Source: Pseudomonas sp. P7548 (GTDB taxonomy: Bacteria > Pseudomonadota > Gammaproteobacteria > Pseudomonadales > Pseudomonadaceae). Taken from it: a stretch of 33,565 nucleotides of DNA. Shown piece after piece: positions 14,907-22,905 of this stretch (the stretch's first letter is position 1; each line of letters opens with the position of its first letter). The stretch spans positions 1-33,565 of the forward strand of contig NZ_JACARO010000051.1 in the NCBI RefSeq assembly GCF_013386585.1, given 5' to 3'. The notes under the pieces were generated by a model, which saw only the letters and a list, made by a program, of their open reading frames with translations, was not told the origin of the DNA and searched no databases. The translations under genes and the position numbers were made by a program.

Positions 14907-16154
14907 ATGTTCTCTCTCAAGCGCCCTGAACAACTCGACCTTATTCCGTACCTGATCAAATGGTTACTGCTCGCCAGCGTGGTGGCCGTGCTCGCCGGCA
15001 GCGCGTCGGCGCTGTTCCTGTTCTCGCTGGACAACGCCACCGCGTGGCGCGAAGCCCACCGCTGGATCATCTGGCTGTTGCCCCTGGCAGGGTTTGCGGT
15101 GGGGCTGGTGTACCACTGGGTGGGCAAGCCGGTGGATGCCGGCAACAACCTGTTGATCGATGAAATCCACGATCCCAAGAAAGTCGTACCGCTGCGCATG
15201 GTGCCGCTGGTGCTGGGCGGTACGCTGGTGTCCCATTTGTTTGGCGCCTCGGTCGGCCGTGAAGGTACGGCTGTGCAAATGGGTGGGGCGCTGGCGGACC
15301 AGTTGACCCGGGTGTTTCGCCTGCGGCGTGAAGATCGGCGCATCGTGTTGATGGCCGGCATCAGTGCCGGCTTTGCGTCGGTCTTCGGCACACCACTGGC
15401 GGGGGCCTTGTTCGGCCTGGAGGTGCTGGCGATCGGGCGCATGCGCTATGACGCGCTGTTCCCTTGTGTGGTGGCGGCCATCGTGGCCGACCAGATCGGC
15501 CTGGCCTGGGGTGTGGTGCACACCCATTACCCCATCGGTGAAGTGGTGCCGGTGTCGCTGTGGAGTGTGCTGGCGGTGGCCGTGGCCGGCGTGGTGTTCG
15601 GCCTGGTGGGGATGTTGTTTGCCACCGCGACCCACCGTCTGGGCGCGCGGGTCAAGCGCATGATTCCCTACGGGCCGCTGCGGCCGTTGCTGGGGGGCGT
15701 CATCATCGCCGTGGCGGTGTGGGCCCTGGATGCCTACGCCTACATCGGCCTGGGCATTCCCAGCATCGTGCAATCCTTCAACGTGCCGATGGCACCGTGG
15801 GACTGGCTGGGCAAGCTGGTGTTCACCGTGGTTTCCCTGGGCAGCGGTTTCAAGGGGGGTGAAGTCACACCGCTGTTCTATATCGGCGCTACCCTGGGCA
15901 ATGCGTTGGCGCCCTTGCTGCACCTGCCATTCGCGATGCTCGCGGGCATCGGTTTTGTGGCGGTGTTTGCCGGTGCGGCGAATACGCCGCTGGCGACTAT
16001 CGTGATGGCCATGGAGCTGTTCGGCCCAGAGATTGCGCCCCTGGCTGCCATCGCCTGTATCGCCAGTTACCTGGTCTCCGGGCACACTGGCATTTATCAC
16101 GCCCAGCGTATCGGCCATGCCAAGCATGAGCGTTTCAAACAGGAGCCCAAGTGA
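14907..16154 (+). CDS. CLC-F type fluoride/proton antiporter
   Basis: Inner-membrane CLC protein of 415 residues with about ten or more hydrophobic segments. The call as a fluoride exporter rests on three things: the fluoride riboswitch upstream, the GNNL motif (residues 79-82, GNNLLIDEIHDP) in place of the chloride-type GSGIP, and GREGT with the gating glutamate E119 instead of GKEGP. The helix with SAGFASVFGTPLAGALFGLE and the later GGEVTPLFYIGATLGN are typical CLC elements. There are no CBS domains. It would expel fluoride against its gradient using protons. The start is taken as ATG 14907 (MFSLKRPEQ); a GTG four codons upstream at 14895 is possible, and neither has a strong ribosome-binding site. 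Confidence 0.92.
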   Translation: MFSLKRPEQLDLIPYLIKWLLLASVVAVLAGSASALFLFSLDNATAWREAHRWIIWLLPLAGFAVGLVYHWVGKPVDAGNNLLIDEIHDPKKVVPLRMVPLVLGGTLVSHLFGASVGREGTAVQMGGALADQLTRVFRLRREDRRIVLMAGISAGFASVFGTPLAGALFGLEVLAIGRMRYDALFPCVVAAIVADQIGLAWGVVHTHYPIGEVVPVSLWSVLAVAVAGVVFGLVGMLFATATHRLGARVKRMIPYGPLRPLLGGVIIAVAVWALDAYAYIGLGIPSIVQSFNVPMAPWDWLGKLVFTVVSLGSGFKGGEVTPLFYIGATLGNALAPLLHLPFAMLAGIGFVAVFAGAANTPLATIVMAMELFGPEIAPLAAIACIASYLVSGHTGIYHAQRIGHAKHERFKQEPK

Positions 16155-16158
16155 GTCT

Positions 16159-16836
16159 ATGAATGCATTGCTGGAAACGCGCGCCCTTACGCGCCTGGAT
16201 GAACGCCGAGGCGTGGCATTGTTGCAGCCGACCGATTTCACCTTGACGGCTGCTGATCGCGTGTCGATCACCGGCGCGTCCGGCTCTGGCAAAAGTGTCT
16301 TCCTGCGCGCACTGGCCCTGCTGGACGCGCCCAGCTCCGGGCAGATCCTGTGGAACGGCCAGCCGATCAGCAATGCGCAGATTCCCCATTACCGGTGCCA
16401 CATCAGTTACCTGTCCCAGCGCCCGGCGCTGCTGGAAGGCACGGTGGAAGACAACCTGCGTTTCCCCTTCAGCCTCAAGACCTCGCGCAACCGCCGCTTC
16501 GACCTGGCCACGGTCACCACCTTGCTGGGGCATGCCGGCAAGGCATCGGACTTTCTGGCCAAGCGTGCCGCCGACCTGTCGGGGGGTGAGTCCCAGGTGG
16601 TTTCGCTGATCCGCACCCTGCAACTCAACCCCGAAGTGCTGTTGCTTGATGAACCCACGGCGGCCCTCGACCCTGCATCGTCCCGTGAAGTGGAAGCGCT
16701 GATCAATGCCTGGTTTGCCGCCGATCGCTCTCGCGCCTGTATCTGGGTCTCCCACGACCTGGACCAGGCCCGGCGCATGAGCGACATCCACTTGCAGATG
16801 AGTGCCGGCGTGTTGAGCACGGCGGTGCAGCCATGA
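16159..16836 (+). CDS. fetA: ABC transporter ATP-binding protein, FetA/YbbL-like
   Basis: ATPase of 225 residues, the size of E. coli FetA. Walker A is GASGSGKS (near residue 40), the signature is LSGGES, Walker B is VLLLDEPTAALD and the switch histidine is in WVSHDLDQ. Paired with the membrane protein encoded next, it should form the FetAB type of exporter, reported in E. coli to aid iron efflux and oxidative-stress resistance. The ATG at 16159 is 4 bp after the CLC stop and the next gene overlaps by 4 bp (ATGA), so the three genes are very probably one transcript behind the fluoride riboswitch. Confidence 0.88.
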   Translation: MNALLETRALTRLDERRGVALLQPTDFTLTAADRVSITGASGSGKSVFLRALALLDAPSSGQILWNGQPISNAQIPHYRCHISYLSQRPALLEGTVEDNLRFPFSLKTSRNRRFDLATVTTLLGHAGKASDFLAKRAADLSGGESQVVSLIRTLQLNPEVLLLDEPTAALDPASSREVEALINAWFAADRSRACIWVSHDLDQARRMSDIHLQMSAGVLSTAVQP

Positions 16837-17624
16837 ACTATCACAACCTCACCGCGCTGGACATGGGCATTGCTGCCTCGCTGATCCTGATCAACGGGGT
16901 GCTGTCGCTGCTGCTGCGCCTGGGCCTGGAGCGCCAATTGCTGTGGGCGGCGGTGCGCACCGTGGTGCAACTGCTGGCCATCGGTTACCTGCTGGGCTGG
17001 GTGTTCGAGTTTGCCTATTGGTACGTGGTGCTGCCGTTGATGTGCGCGATGACCTTGATTGCCGGTGTCTCGGCAGCGGGGCGAGGGCGGCGCACGTACA
17101 AGGGGCAGCGGGTCGACAGCATTGTGTCGGTGTGGGGCAGCTCGTGGCTGGTCACGGCCGTGGGCCTGTTTGCGGTGATCCGCATTCACCCGTGGTATGA
17201 ACCGCAGTATGCGATCCCGATTCTTGGCATGATTTTGGGCAATACCCTTACCGGCGTGTCCCTGGGCATAGAGCGCATGACCCAGGAATTGACCTCAGGG
17301 CGCAACACCATCGAGATGATCCTGGCCCTGGGTGGCTCACGCTGGGAGGCCGCTCAGGAAGCGATCCGCCAGGCCGTGCGTGCCGGGATGATCCCGACGC
17401 TGAACCAGATGACCGTGGTGGGCATCGTCAGCCTGCCGGGCATGATGACCGGCCAGGTGCTGGCAGGGGAGAGCCCGGTGGATGCGGTGCGCTATCAGAT
17501 CGTGATCATGTTCCTGATCGCCGCCTCGTCGGCGTTGGGCACGGTGGGTGCGGTGTTGCTCACCTACCGCCGGTTGTTCTCCACCAGCCACCGCTTTTTG
17601 CGCGATCGCCTGCAAGAACGCTGA
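16833..17624 (+). CDS. fetB: ABC transporter permease, FetB/YbbM-like (UPF0014)
   Basis: Polytopic inner-membrane protein of 263 residues, close to E. coli FetB. Family signatures are LRLGLERQLLWAAVRTVVQLLAIGYLL (residues 28-54), the cytoplasmic GRGRRTYKGQ loop, GMILGNTLTGVSLGIERM, LALGGSRWEA and IVSLPGMMTGQVLAGESP. About seven membrane segments are visible. The start overlaps the ATPase stop as ATGA, indicating coupled translation. In E. coli FetAB is linked to iron export; here, behind a fluoride riboswitch, it may move a metal or metal-fluoride species, which is inference. Confidence 0.92.
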   Translation: MNYHNLTALDMGIAASLILINGVLSLLLRLGLERQLLWAAVRTVVQLLAIGYLLGWVFEFAYWYVVLPLMCAMTLIAGVSAAGRGRRTYKGQRVDSIVSVWGSSWLVTAVGLFAVIRIHPWYEPQYAIPILGMILGNTLTGVSLGIERMTQELTSGRNTIEMILALGGSRWEAAQEAIRQAVRAGMIPTLNQMTVVGIVSLPGMMTGQVLAGESPVDAVRYQIVIMFLIAASSALGTVGAVLLTYRRLFSTSHRFLRDRLQER

Positions 17625-17651
17625 CCCTCTCAACCCCCCTGAAGATCCCCG

Positions 17652-17759
17652 GTGGGAGCCGTCGAGCCTTAGCGAGGCCACGAAGGCGGCGGCACAGTCG
17701 ATACAGGTGCTGACTGACCCACCGCTTTCGCACCCTCGCTGAAGCTCGACAGCTCCCAC
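17652..17759. repeat. REP doublet (REPIN-like), GTGGGAGC class
   Basis: Two 26-bp arms in inverted orientation, 17652-17677 and 17734-17759, match with about 3 mismatches (arm begins GTGGGAGC, then GTCGAGC and AGCGAGG). It lies between the convergent fetB and idonate-dehydrogenase genes. Structure and class are typical of Pseudomonas REPs spread by RAYT transposases. It may form the shared 3' hairpin of both transcripts. Confidence 0.7.
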
Positions 17760-17789
17760 AGGGGAACGGCTGTGTACTTCAGGGCGGGT

Positions 17790-18842
17790 TCAGGCCAGGT
17801 CCGGCACGCCGAAGTCCAGCACCACTTTCATCGCCTGGGTCTTGTCCGCCGCCAGCTCGAACGCCTGCACCGCATCGCCGAACGGCACGGTGTGGGAGAT
17901 CACCGGGCGTACGTCGATGATGCGGCGGTTGAGCAAATCCACCGCCTGGGCGAATTCCGGGTGGAAGCGGAAGGTGCCGCGCAGGTCGATCTCACGGCTC
18001 ACCAGCAGGTTGAGCGGCAGCGACACATCGCCCCCCAGGCCGACGGTGACGAGCACGCCACGCGGGGCGATGCATTCCAGGCCGTTGCGCAGGGCCTGGG
18101 CACTGCCGGATACCTCGAACATCACGTCGAAGTAACCCTTTTCCGCGGTATAGCGCTTAAGCGCATCGGCGCCATCGGCCAGGTTGTGGGTGCGCGTGGC
18201 GCCCATGTTTTCGGCGCAGGCGAGGGCGCTGGCGGACAGGTCCACGGCAACGATCTCACCGGCGCCCGCCGCGCGCAGGCTGCCGATCAGCAGGTTGCCG
18301 ATGGGCCCGCAGCCGGTCACCAGCACGCGCTTGCCGAACACCGCACCGGCGCGCTGGATCGCGTGCAAGCCCACCGACAACGGCTCGGCCAAGGCCCCTT
18401 CGGCGAGGCTGACTTCATCGGCCAGCCCATGGGCCTGATGGCTCTCAATCACCAGGCTTTGGCGAAACGCACCCTGGATATGCGGGTAGGGCATCGCGCT
18501 GCCGTAGAAGCGCATGTTCAGGCAATGGTTGGGCAAGCCTTGGTGGCAGTAACGGCAACCGCCGCAGGGGCGCGAAGGTGATACCGCAATGCGCTGGCCG
18601 ACCTTGAACGCGCCGGCGTCACGGCCCACCGCGTCGATCACCGCCGACACTTCATGGCCGAGCACCATCGGCTCGCGCAGGCGCACGGTGCCGAAACCGC
18701 CGTGCTGGTAGTAATGCAGGTCCGAGCCGCAGATGCCGCCCCGGGCAATGCGCACGCGCAACTGGTCGGGGGCGAGGGTTTGCGGTTCATCCTGGGGATC
18801 GACCCGCAGGTCTTTCGAGGCATGGCAGACAATGGCGTGCAT
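17790..18842 (-). CDS. idnD: L-idonate 5-dehydrogenase-like zinc alcohol dehydrogenase
   Basis: Medium-chain, zinc-dependent dehydrogenase of 350 residues. Catalytic zinc ligands are in GGICGSDLHYY and GHEVSAV; the structural zinc site is the four-cysteine cluster CGGCRYCHQGLPNHC; the NAD(P) fold carries VTGCGPIGNL. Likely reaction: oxidation of L-idonate to 5-ketogluconate. Specificity for idonate is inferred from the neighbours: a gluconate 5-dehydrogenase 14 bp upstream and a GntP permease before that. The ATG at 18842 has a GGAG sequence at good distance. A related sugar-alcohol dehydrogenase activity cannot be excluded. Confidence 0.85.
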   Translation of the reverse strand: MHAIVCHASKDLRVDPQDEPQTLAPDQLRVRIARGGICGSDLHYYQHGGFGTVRLREPMVLGHEVSAVIDAVGRDAGAFKVGQRIAVSPSRPCGGCRYCHQGLPNHCLNMRFYGSAMPYPHIQGAFRQSLVIESHQAHGLADEVSLAEGALAEPLSVGLHAIQRAGAVFGKRVLVTGCGPIGNLLIGSLRAAGAGEIVAVDLSASALACAENMGATRTHNLADGADALKRYTAEKGYFDVMFEVSGSAQALRNGLECIAPRGVLVTVGLGGDVSLPLNLLVSREIDLRGTFRFHPEFAQAVDLLNRRIIDVRPVISHTVPFGDAVQAFELAADKTQAMKVVLDFGVPDLA

Positions 18843-18856
18843 AAGGTTCTCCAGGA

Positions 18857-19630
18857 TTACAGCGACGCGGTGATGCCACCGTCGACGTACAGAATATGAC
18901 CGTTAACGAAGCTCGCCGCATCGCTGGCAAGAAACACCGCTGCGCCCGCCAGCTCCTCGACATCGCCCCACCGGCGGCTTGGGGTGCGTTGCACCAACCA
19001 GTCGCTGAACTCAGGGTTGGCCACCAGGTTGGCGTTGAGCTCGGTCTTGAAGTAGCCCGGGCCGATACCGTTGACCGTCAGACCGTGCGGGCCCCAGTCG
19101 ATGGCCATGCCCTTGGTGAGCATTTTCAACGCGCCCTTGCTCGCGGCATACGGCGCGATGCCCGGGCGGCCCAGTTCGCTTTGCACCGAGCAGATGTTGA
19201 TGATGCGCCCGCGTTTGCGCGGAATCATCGCCCGCGCCACCGCCTGCCCCACCAGGAACGCGCTGTCGAGGTTGGTGCTGATCAGCTCGCGCCAATGCTG
19301 CTCGCTGTAGTCTTCCAACGGGCCACGGCGTTGCATGCCGGCGTTGTTCACCAGGATCTCCAGCGGGCCCAGGCGTTCTTCGATGTCGGCCACCGCAGCC
19401 TGGATCGCCGTGCTGTCGGTCACATCGAACGCCTGGGTATGCACCTGCAGGCCTTCGGCAGCGAGCAGGGCCGCCGCGTCGCGCAAGGTGCTGCGGTTGC
19501 GCCCGTTGAGCACCACCTGTGCGCCGGCCTGGGCCAGGCCTCGGGCAATCGCCAGGCCGATCCCGGCGCTGGAACCGGTGACCAGCGCGAGCCGGCCATC
19601 GAGGCGGAAGTTGTCTAGAACGCTTTTCAT
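18857..19630 (-). CDS. idnO: Gluconate 5-dehydrogenase (short-chain dehydrogenase)
   Basis: Cytoplasmic SDR of 257 residues. Cofactor motif TGSSAGIG (residues 18-25), NNAGMQRR (near 92-99), active-site serine in NICSVQSELGR and YAASK with the catalytic tyrosine and lysine. NNAG-QRR, NICS-QSELGR and GPGYFKTEL match E. coli IdnO closely. It interconverts 5-ketogluconate and D-gluconate, feeding gluconate catabolism. A strong AGGAGAGG ribosome-binding site precedes ATG 19630. It lies between the permease (20 bp gap) and the idonate dehydrogenase, forming one operon. Confidence 0.92.
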   Translation of the reverse strand: MKSVLDNFRLDGRLALVTGSSAGIGLAIARGLAQAGAQVVLNGRNRSTLRDAAALLAAEGLQVHTQAFDVTDSTAIQAAVADIEERLGPLEILVNNAGMQRRGPLEDYSEQHWRELISTNLDSAFLVGQAVARAMIPRKRGRIINICSVQSELGRPGIAPYAASKGALKMLTKGMAIDWGPHGLTVNGIGPGYFKTELNANLVANPEFSDWLVQRTPSRRWGDVEELAGAAVFLASDAASFVNGHILYVDGGITASL

Positions 19631-19650
19631 GGGTTACCTCTCCTAACGCT

Positions 19651-21003
19651 TCACACCACCAACGACAGCAGCATGATGAACCCCAGGGCGGCGAAGGAGA
19701 GCACGGTCTCCATCAGCGTCCAGGTCTTGAAAGTCTCGACGACGGTCATGTTGAAGTACTGCTTGACCAGCCAGAAGCCGGCGTCGTTGACATGGGACAG
19801 CACTAACGAACCGGCGCCGGTGGCGAGCACCAGCAGCTCGCGGTTCACCCCCGGCATCAGGCCGATGACGGGCGCCACAATGCCTGCGCCCGTGATGGTC
19901 GCGACCGTTGCCGAGCCTGTGGCCACGCGAATCACCGCCGCCACCAGCCACGCCAGCAGGATCGGCGAAATTTCGGCACGCACCGCCATATGCCCGATCA
20001 CATCACCGACGCCGCTGGCCACCAGCATCTGCTTGAAACCACCGCCGGCGCCGACGATCAGCACAATCGCGGCGGTGGGGGCCAGGCTCGAATCCAGCAG
20101 TTTGCTCAGTTGCTCCCGCGAGAACCCGCGCGCCGCCCCAAAGGTATAGAACGCCAGCAACAAGGCTGCGAGCAGGGCGGTGATGGGGTGGCCGATAAAG
20201 TCCATCCACACCCGGAAAGTGGCGTCGGCGGCGAAGGCCACGTCGGCGAACGTCTTGAGCAACATCAGCACCACGGGCAGCAGGATGGTGGTGACGGTAA
20301 TCCCGAAGCCCGGCAGGTTGTCCCCCGAGGACTCCTTGGCCAGTTGCTCCATCAGCTCGTCCGAGGCCTTGCCCGGCACGTAGCGCGAAATCAGGTTGCC
20401 AAACAACGGCCCGGCGATCACCGCCGTGGGCAGGCCGACGACCAGCCCGTAGAAAATCGTCTTGCCGATATCTGCGCCGAAGATGCCGATGGCCAGCAAC
20501 GGCCCCGGGTGCGGCGGCACCAGCCCGTGCACCACCGACAGGCCGGCGAGCAGCGGCATGCCGACTTTGATCAGCGACAGCCCGGTGCGCCGCGCCACGA
20601 TGAATACCAGCGGGATCAGCAGCACAAAGCCGATTTCAAAAAACAGCGGGATGCCCACCAGGAACGCCGAAAACATCATCGCCCAATGCACGCGCTGTTT
20701 GCCGAAGGCGCGGATCAGGGTGCGGGCGATCTGGTCGGCACCACCGGAGTCGGCCATCAACTTGCCGAGCATGGTGCCCAGGCCGAGGATGATGCCGACG
20801 AAGCCCAGCACACCGCCAAAACCGTCCTGGAACGACTTCATGACCTTGTCCACCGGCATGCCGGAGGTCAGGCCGAGGAAGCCTGCAGCCACGGTCAGGG
20901 CGACAAAGGGGTGGACCTTGAGGTGGGTGATCAACAATATCAATCCGATAATCGTGACCAGCGCATCGAGCAGCAGATAAGTGTCGTTAGCCATGCCGAG
21001 CAT
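19651..21003 (-). CDS. Gluconate/idonate:H+ symporter, GntP family
   Basis: Inner-membrane permease of 450 residues, the normal size for GntT, GntP and IdnT, with about 12-14 hydrophobic segments. Family motifs include the glycine-rich GFGGVLGFVGIILGLGTMLGKLMADSGG-type region (about 60-90), GLVPPHPGPL and VRVATGSATVATITGAGI. It should import gluconate, idonate or a ketogluconate for the two dehydrogenases that follow. ATG 21003 has AAGGAGG 5 nt upstream, an excellent start. It is the first gene of the operon; an inverted-repeat operator candidate stands 36-56 bp upstream. GntT and IdnT cannot be separated by eye. Confidence 0.93.
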   Translation of the reverse strand: MLGMANDTYLLLDALVTIIGLILLITHLKVHPFVALTVAAGFLGLTSGMPVDKVMKSFQDGFGGVLGFVGIILGLGTMLGKLMADSGGADQIARTLIRAFGKQRVHWAMMFSAFLVGIPLFFEIGFVLLIPLVFIVARRTGLSLIKVGMPLLAGLSVVHGLVPPHPGPLLAIGIFGADIGKTIFYGLVVGLPTAVIAGPLFGNLISRYVPGKASDELMEQLAKESSGDNLPGFGITVTTILLPVVLMLLKTFADVAFAADATFRVWMDFIGHPITALLAALLLAFYTFGAARGFSREQLSKLLDSSLAPTAAIVLIVGAGGGFKQMLVASGVGDVIGHMAVRAEISPILLAWLVAAVIRVATGSATVATITGAGIVAPVIGLMPGVNRELLVLATGAGSLVLSHVNDAGFWLVKQYFNMTVVETFKTWTLMETVLSFAALGFIMLLSLVV

Positions 21004-21038
21004 GGTGCCTCCTTGTTCTCATTGTTATAGGCCAGGCC

Positions 21039-21059
21039 CTGTCATATCGTGTATGACAG
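21039..21059. promoter_or_regulatory. Inverted-repeat operator candidate between permease and lysR genes
   Basis: CTGTCATA and TATGACAG form perfect 8-bp arms around a 5-bp centre. It lies 36 bp upstream of the permease ATG and 87 bp upstream of the LysR gene. The symmetry resembles GntR-type operators (GTCATAC-like) as much as a LysR T-N11-A box, so the binder is uncertain. Confidence 0.5.
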
Positions 21060-21145
21060 AGTGTTACTTCACCGCAGGCGCGGGCGAGCGTCCAATTTTC
21101 ATTTGTGATCGGGTGATCAATGTTCGTGATAAGCAGGGTGATTTG

Positions 21146-22018
21146 ATGGAGCTCAAGCACTTGCGCGCCTTTGTGGTGCTGGCCCAGGAACTGCATTTCG
21201 GCCGGGCGGCGGCGCAGCTGTCGATCGTGCAACCGGCGTTGAGCATGCAGATCAAGTTGCTGGAAAGTGGCCTGGGCGTGCGCCTGCTGGACCGCAACCG
21301 CCACTCGGTGACCCTGACCGACGCGGGCCGCGCGTTTTTGCCGGAAGCCCAGGCCACCTTGCACCAGGCGGCGCGTGCGGCGGATGCGGCGCGGGCGTCC
21401 AACCGTGGCGAAATCGGCCGGGTGCGTTTGGGGTTTGTGTCGTCAGTGCTGCCGCAACTGTTGCCCGAATTGATCCGCGCCGTGCACCAGCGCTACCCGC
21501 GCATCGAGCTGGAACTCAAGGACATGCCCGGGCCGGACCAGGCGGCCGCGCTGAAGAACGGCCTGCTGGACTTCGGCCTGATGCGCTTGCCCGCCAGCCA
21601 CCCCGGCGTGCAGACCCGGGCGGTGCTGCACGAGCATTTCTGCGTGGCATTGCCGGTGGATCACCCGTTGGCGTCGAAAACCTGCCTGCACCCTGCCGAC
21701 CTGCTCCAGGTGCCGGTGTATATCCTGGCGCGCCGCTATGCGCCGGGCTTTTACGACGAATTCATCCAGGCGGTGGGCCTGCCCCTGGCAATCGCCTCCG
21801 AGCTGGGTGAGTTCACCACCATGCTTGCGCTGGTGTCGGCCGGGTTGGGGGTGGGGGTACTGCCGCAACAGGCGGCACGGGCACTGCCGGCCAACTGCGT
21901 GTCGCGGCCGTTGGAGCTGGGCGCGTTCCAGGCCGCCACCGGCCTGGCCTGGACCGAGTTGGACAGCGCGGTAAAGACCACCCTGTTCAACCTGATCGTG
22001 GAATTGTTTGGCGAGTGA
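21146..22018 (+). CDS. LysR-family transcriptional regulator
   Basis: A 290-residue LysR regulator: N-terminal winged HTH (MELKHLRAFVVLAQELHFGRAAAQL, then QPALSMQIKLLESGLG) and a C-terminal effector-binding domain. ATG 21146 is chosen because the protein then begins exactly at the family start and GCAGGGTG lies upstream. It diverges from the gluconate/idonate operon across a 142-bp region and so probably regulates it and itself, using a sugar acid as co-inducer. That link is inferred from position. Confidence 0.93.
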   Translation: MELKHLRAFVVLAQELHFGRAAAQLSIVQPALSMQIKLLESGLGVRLLDRNRHSVTLTDAGRAFLPEAQATLHQAARAADAARASNRGEIGRVRLGFVSSVLPQLLPELIRAVHQRYPRIELELKDMPGPDQAAALKNGLLDFGLMRLPASHPGVQTRAVLHEHFCVALPVDHPLASKTCLHPADLLQVPVYILARRYAPGFYDEFIQAVGLPLAIASELGEFTTMLALVSAGLGVGVLPQQAARALPANCVSRPLELGAFQAATGLAWTELDSAVKTTLFNLIVELFGE

Positions 22019-22124
22019 TTGTTTCGCCCGATGAAATGCTGGATTGTAAATCCTGGTGATTCCAACGACCGAGGCAGCGGTAGACGATGCGAGGCGTCGA
22101 TCACCCACTCTTTTGGAGCCTTCC

Positions 22125-22745
22125 ATGATCAAGCTTTATGGTTTCCCGTTGTCCGGTCATTCCCACCGGGTCGAGCTGATGTTGTCCCTGCTGGGCCTGC
22201 CCACCGAATTTGTACTGGTGGACCTCAAGGTCGGCGCGCAAAAAGCCCCGGACTATATCGCCACGATCAACAGCTTTGGCCAGGTGCCTGCGATTGATGA
22301 CAACGGTGTGGTACTGGCCGACTCCAACGCGATCCTGGTGTACCTCGCAAACACCTACGGCAAGGGCCAATGGTTGCCGAGCGACGCGGCGGGGCAAGCG
22401 CGCGTGCAGCGCTGGTTGTCGGCAGCTGCGGGTCAACTGAGCGCCGGACCTGCCGCCGCGCGGCTGGCCACGGTGTTTGGTGCCGAGGTCGACACCGTCG
22501 CCACCATTGCTCGGTCCCACGCCTTGCTGAAACTGGTGGAGACACAACTGAGCCAGAGCCGCTTCCTGGCCAGCGAGCAACCCACGATTGCCGATATCGC
22601 GTTCTACACCTACGTGGCCCATGCGCCGGAAGGCAATGTGTCGTTGGCCGACTACCCTCATGTACGCGCCTGGCTCGCCAGCCTCGAAGCGCTGCCAGGG
22701 TTCGTCGGCATGCCCCGCACTGCCGTCGGCCTGCAATCCCAATAA
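22125..22745 (+). CDS. Glutathione S-transferase
   Basis: Cytosolic GST of 206 residues. The N-terminal thioredoxin-like domain starts MIKLYGFPLSGHSHRVELMLSLL, with the NSFGQVPAIDD cis-proline loop and the ADSNAILVYLA glutathione-binding segment. The helical C-terminal domain has the TIADIAFYTYV motif. Reaction: glutathione conjugation or reduction of an electrophile; the substrate is unknown. TTGGAG precedes ATG 22125. It precedes two LysR genes but is separated from them by a REP doublet. Confidence 0.92.
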   Translation: MIKLYGFPLSGHSHRVELMLSLLGLPTEFVLVDLKVGAQKAPDYIATINSFGQVPAIDDNGVVLADSNAILVYLANTYGKGQWLPSDAAGQARVQRWLSAAAGQLSAGPAAARLATVFGAEVDTVATIARSHALLKLVETQLSQSRFLASEQPTIADIAFYTYVAHAPEGNVSLADYPHVRAWLASLEALPGFVGMPRTAVGLQSQ

Positions 22746-22750
22746 CCCAA

Positions 22751-22883
22751 CTGTAGTGAGCGAGCTTGCTCGCGCTGGGCGGCGAAGCCGCCCCAACAAG
22801 ACCACCGCGTTTCTTCTGAGGGTACGCGGTGACGGTTTTGGGGCTGGTTCGCAGCCCAGCGCGAGCAAGCTCGCTCACTACAG
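22751..22883. repeat. REP doublet (REPIN-like) with perfect 30-bp arms
   Basis: Arms 22751-22780 and 22854-22883 are perfect inverted copies (arm begins CTGTAGTGAGCGAGCTTGCT). Between them ACCGCGT / ACGCGGT forms another hairpin. It ends 22 bp before the ATG of the next LysR gene, so it may lie in that gene's leader. Same class as the element at 25745-25832. Confidence 0.8.
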
Positions 22884-22905
22884 TCATTAGAAAAAAGGGC
22901 GGTTG

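Noticed and set aside
14964..16373. Long minus-strand open frame opposite the CLC gene
   Set aside because: Histidine/glutamine-rich composition typical of an antisense shadow; the CLC protein and its riboswitch account for the plus strand.
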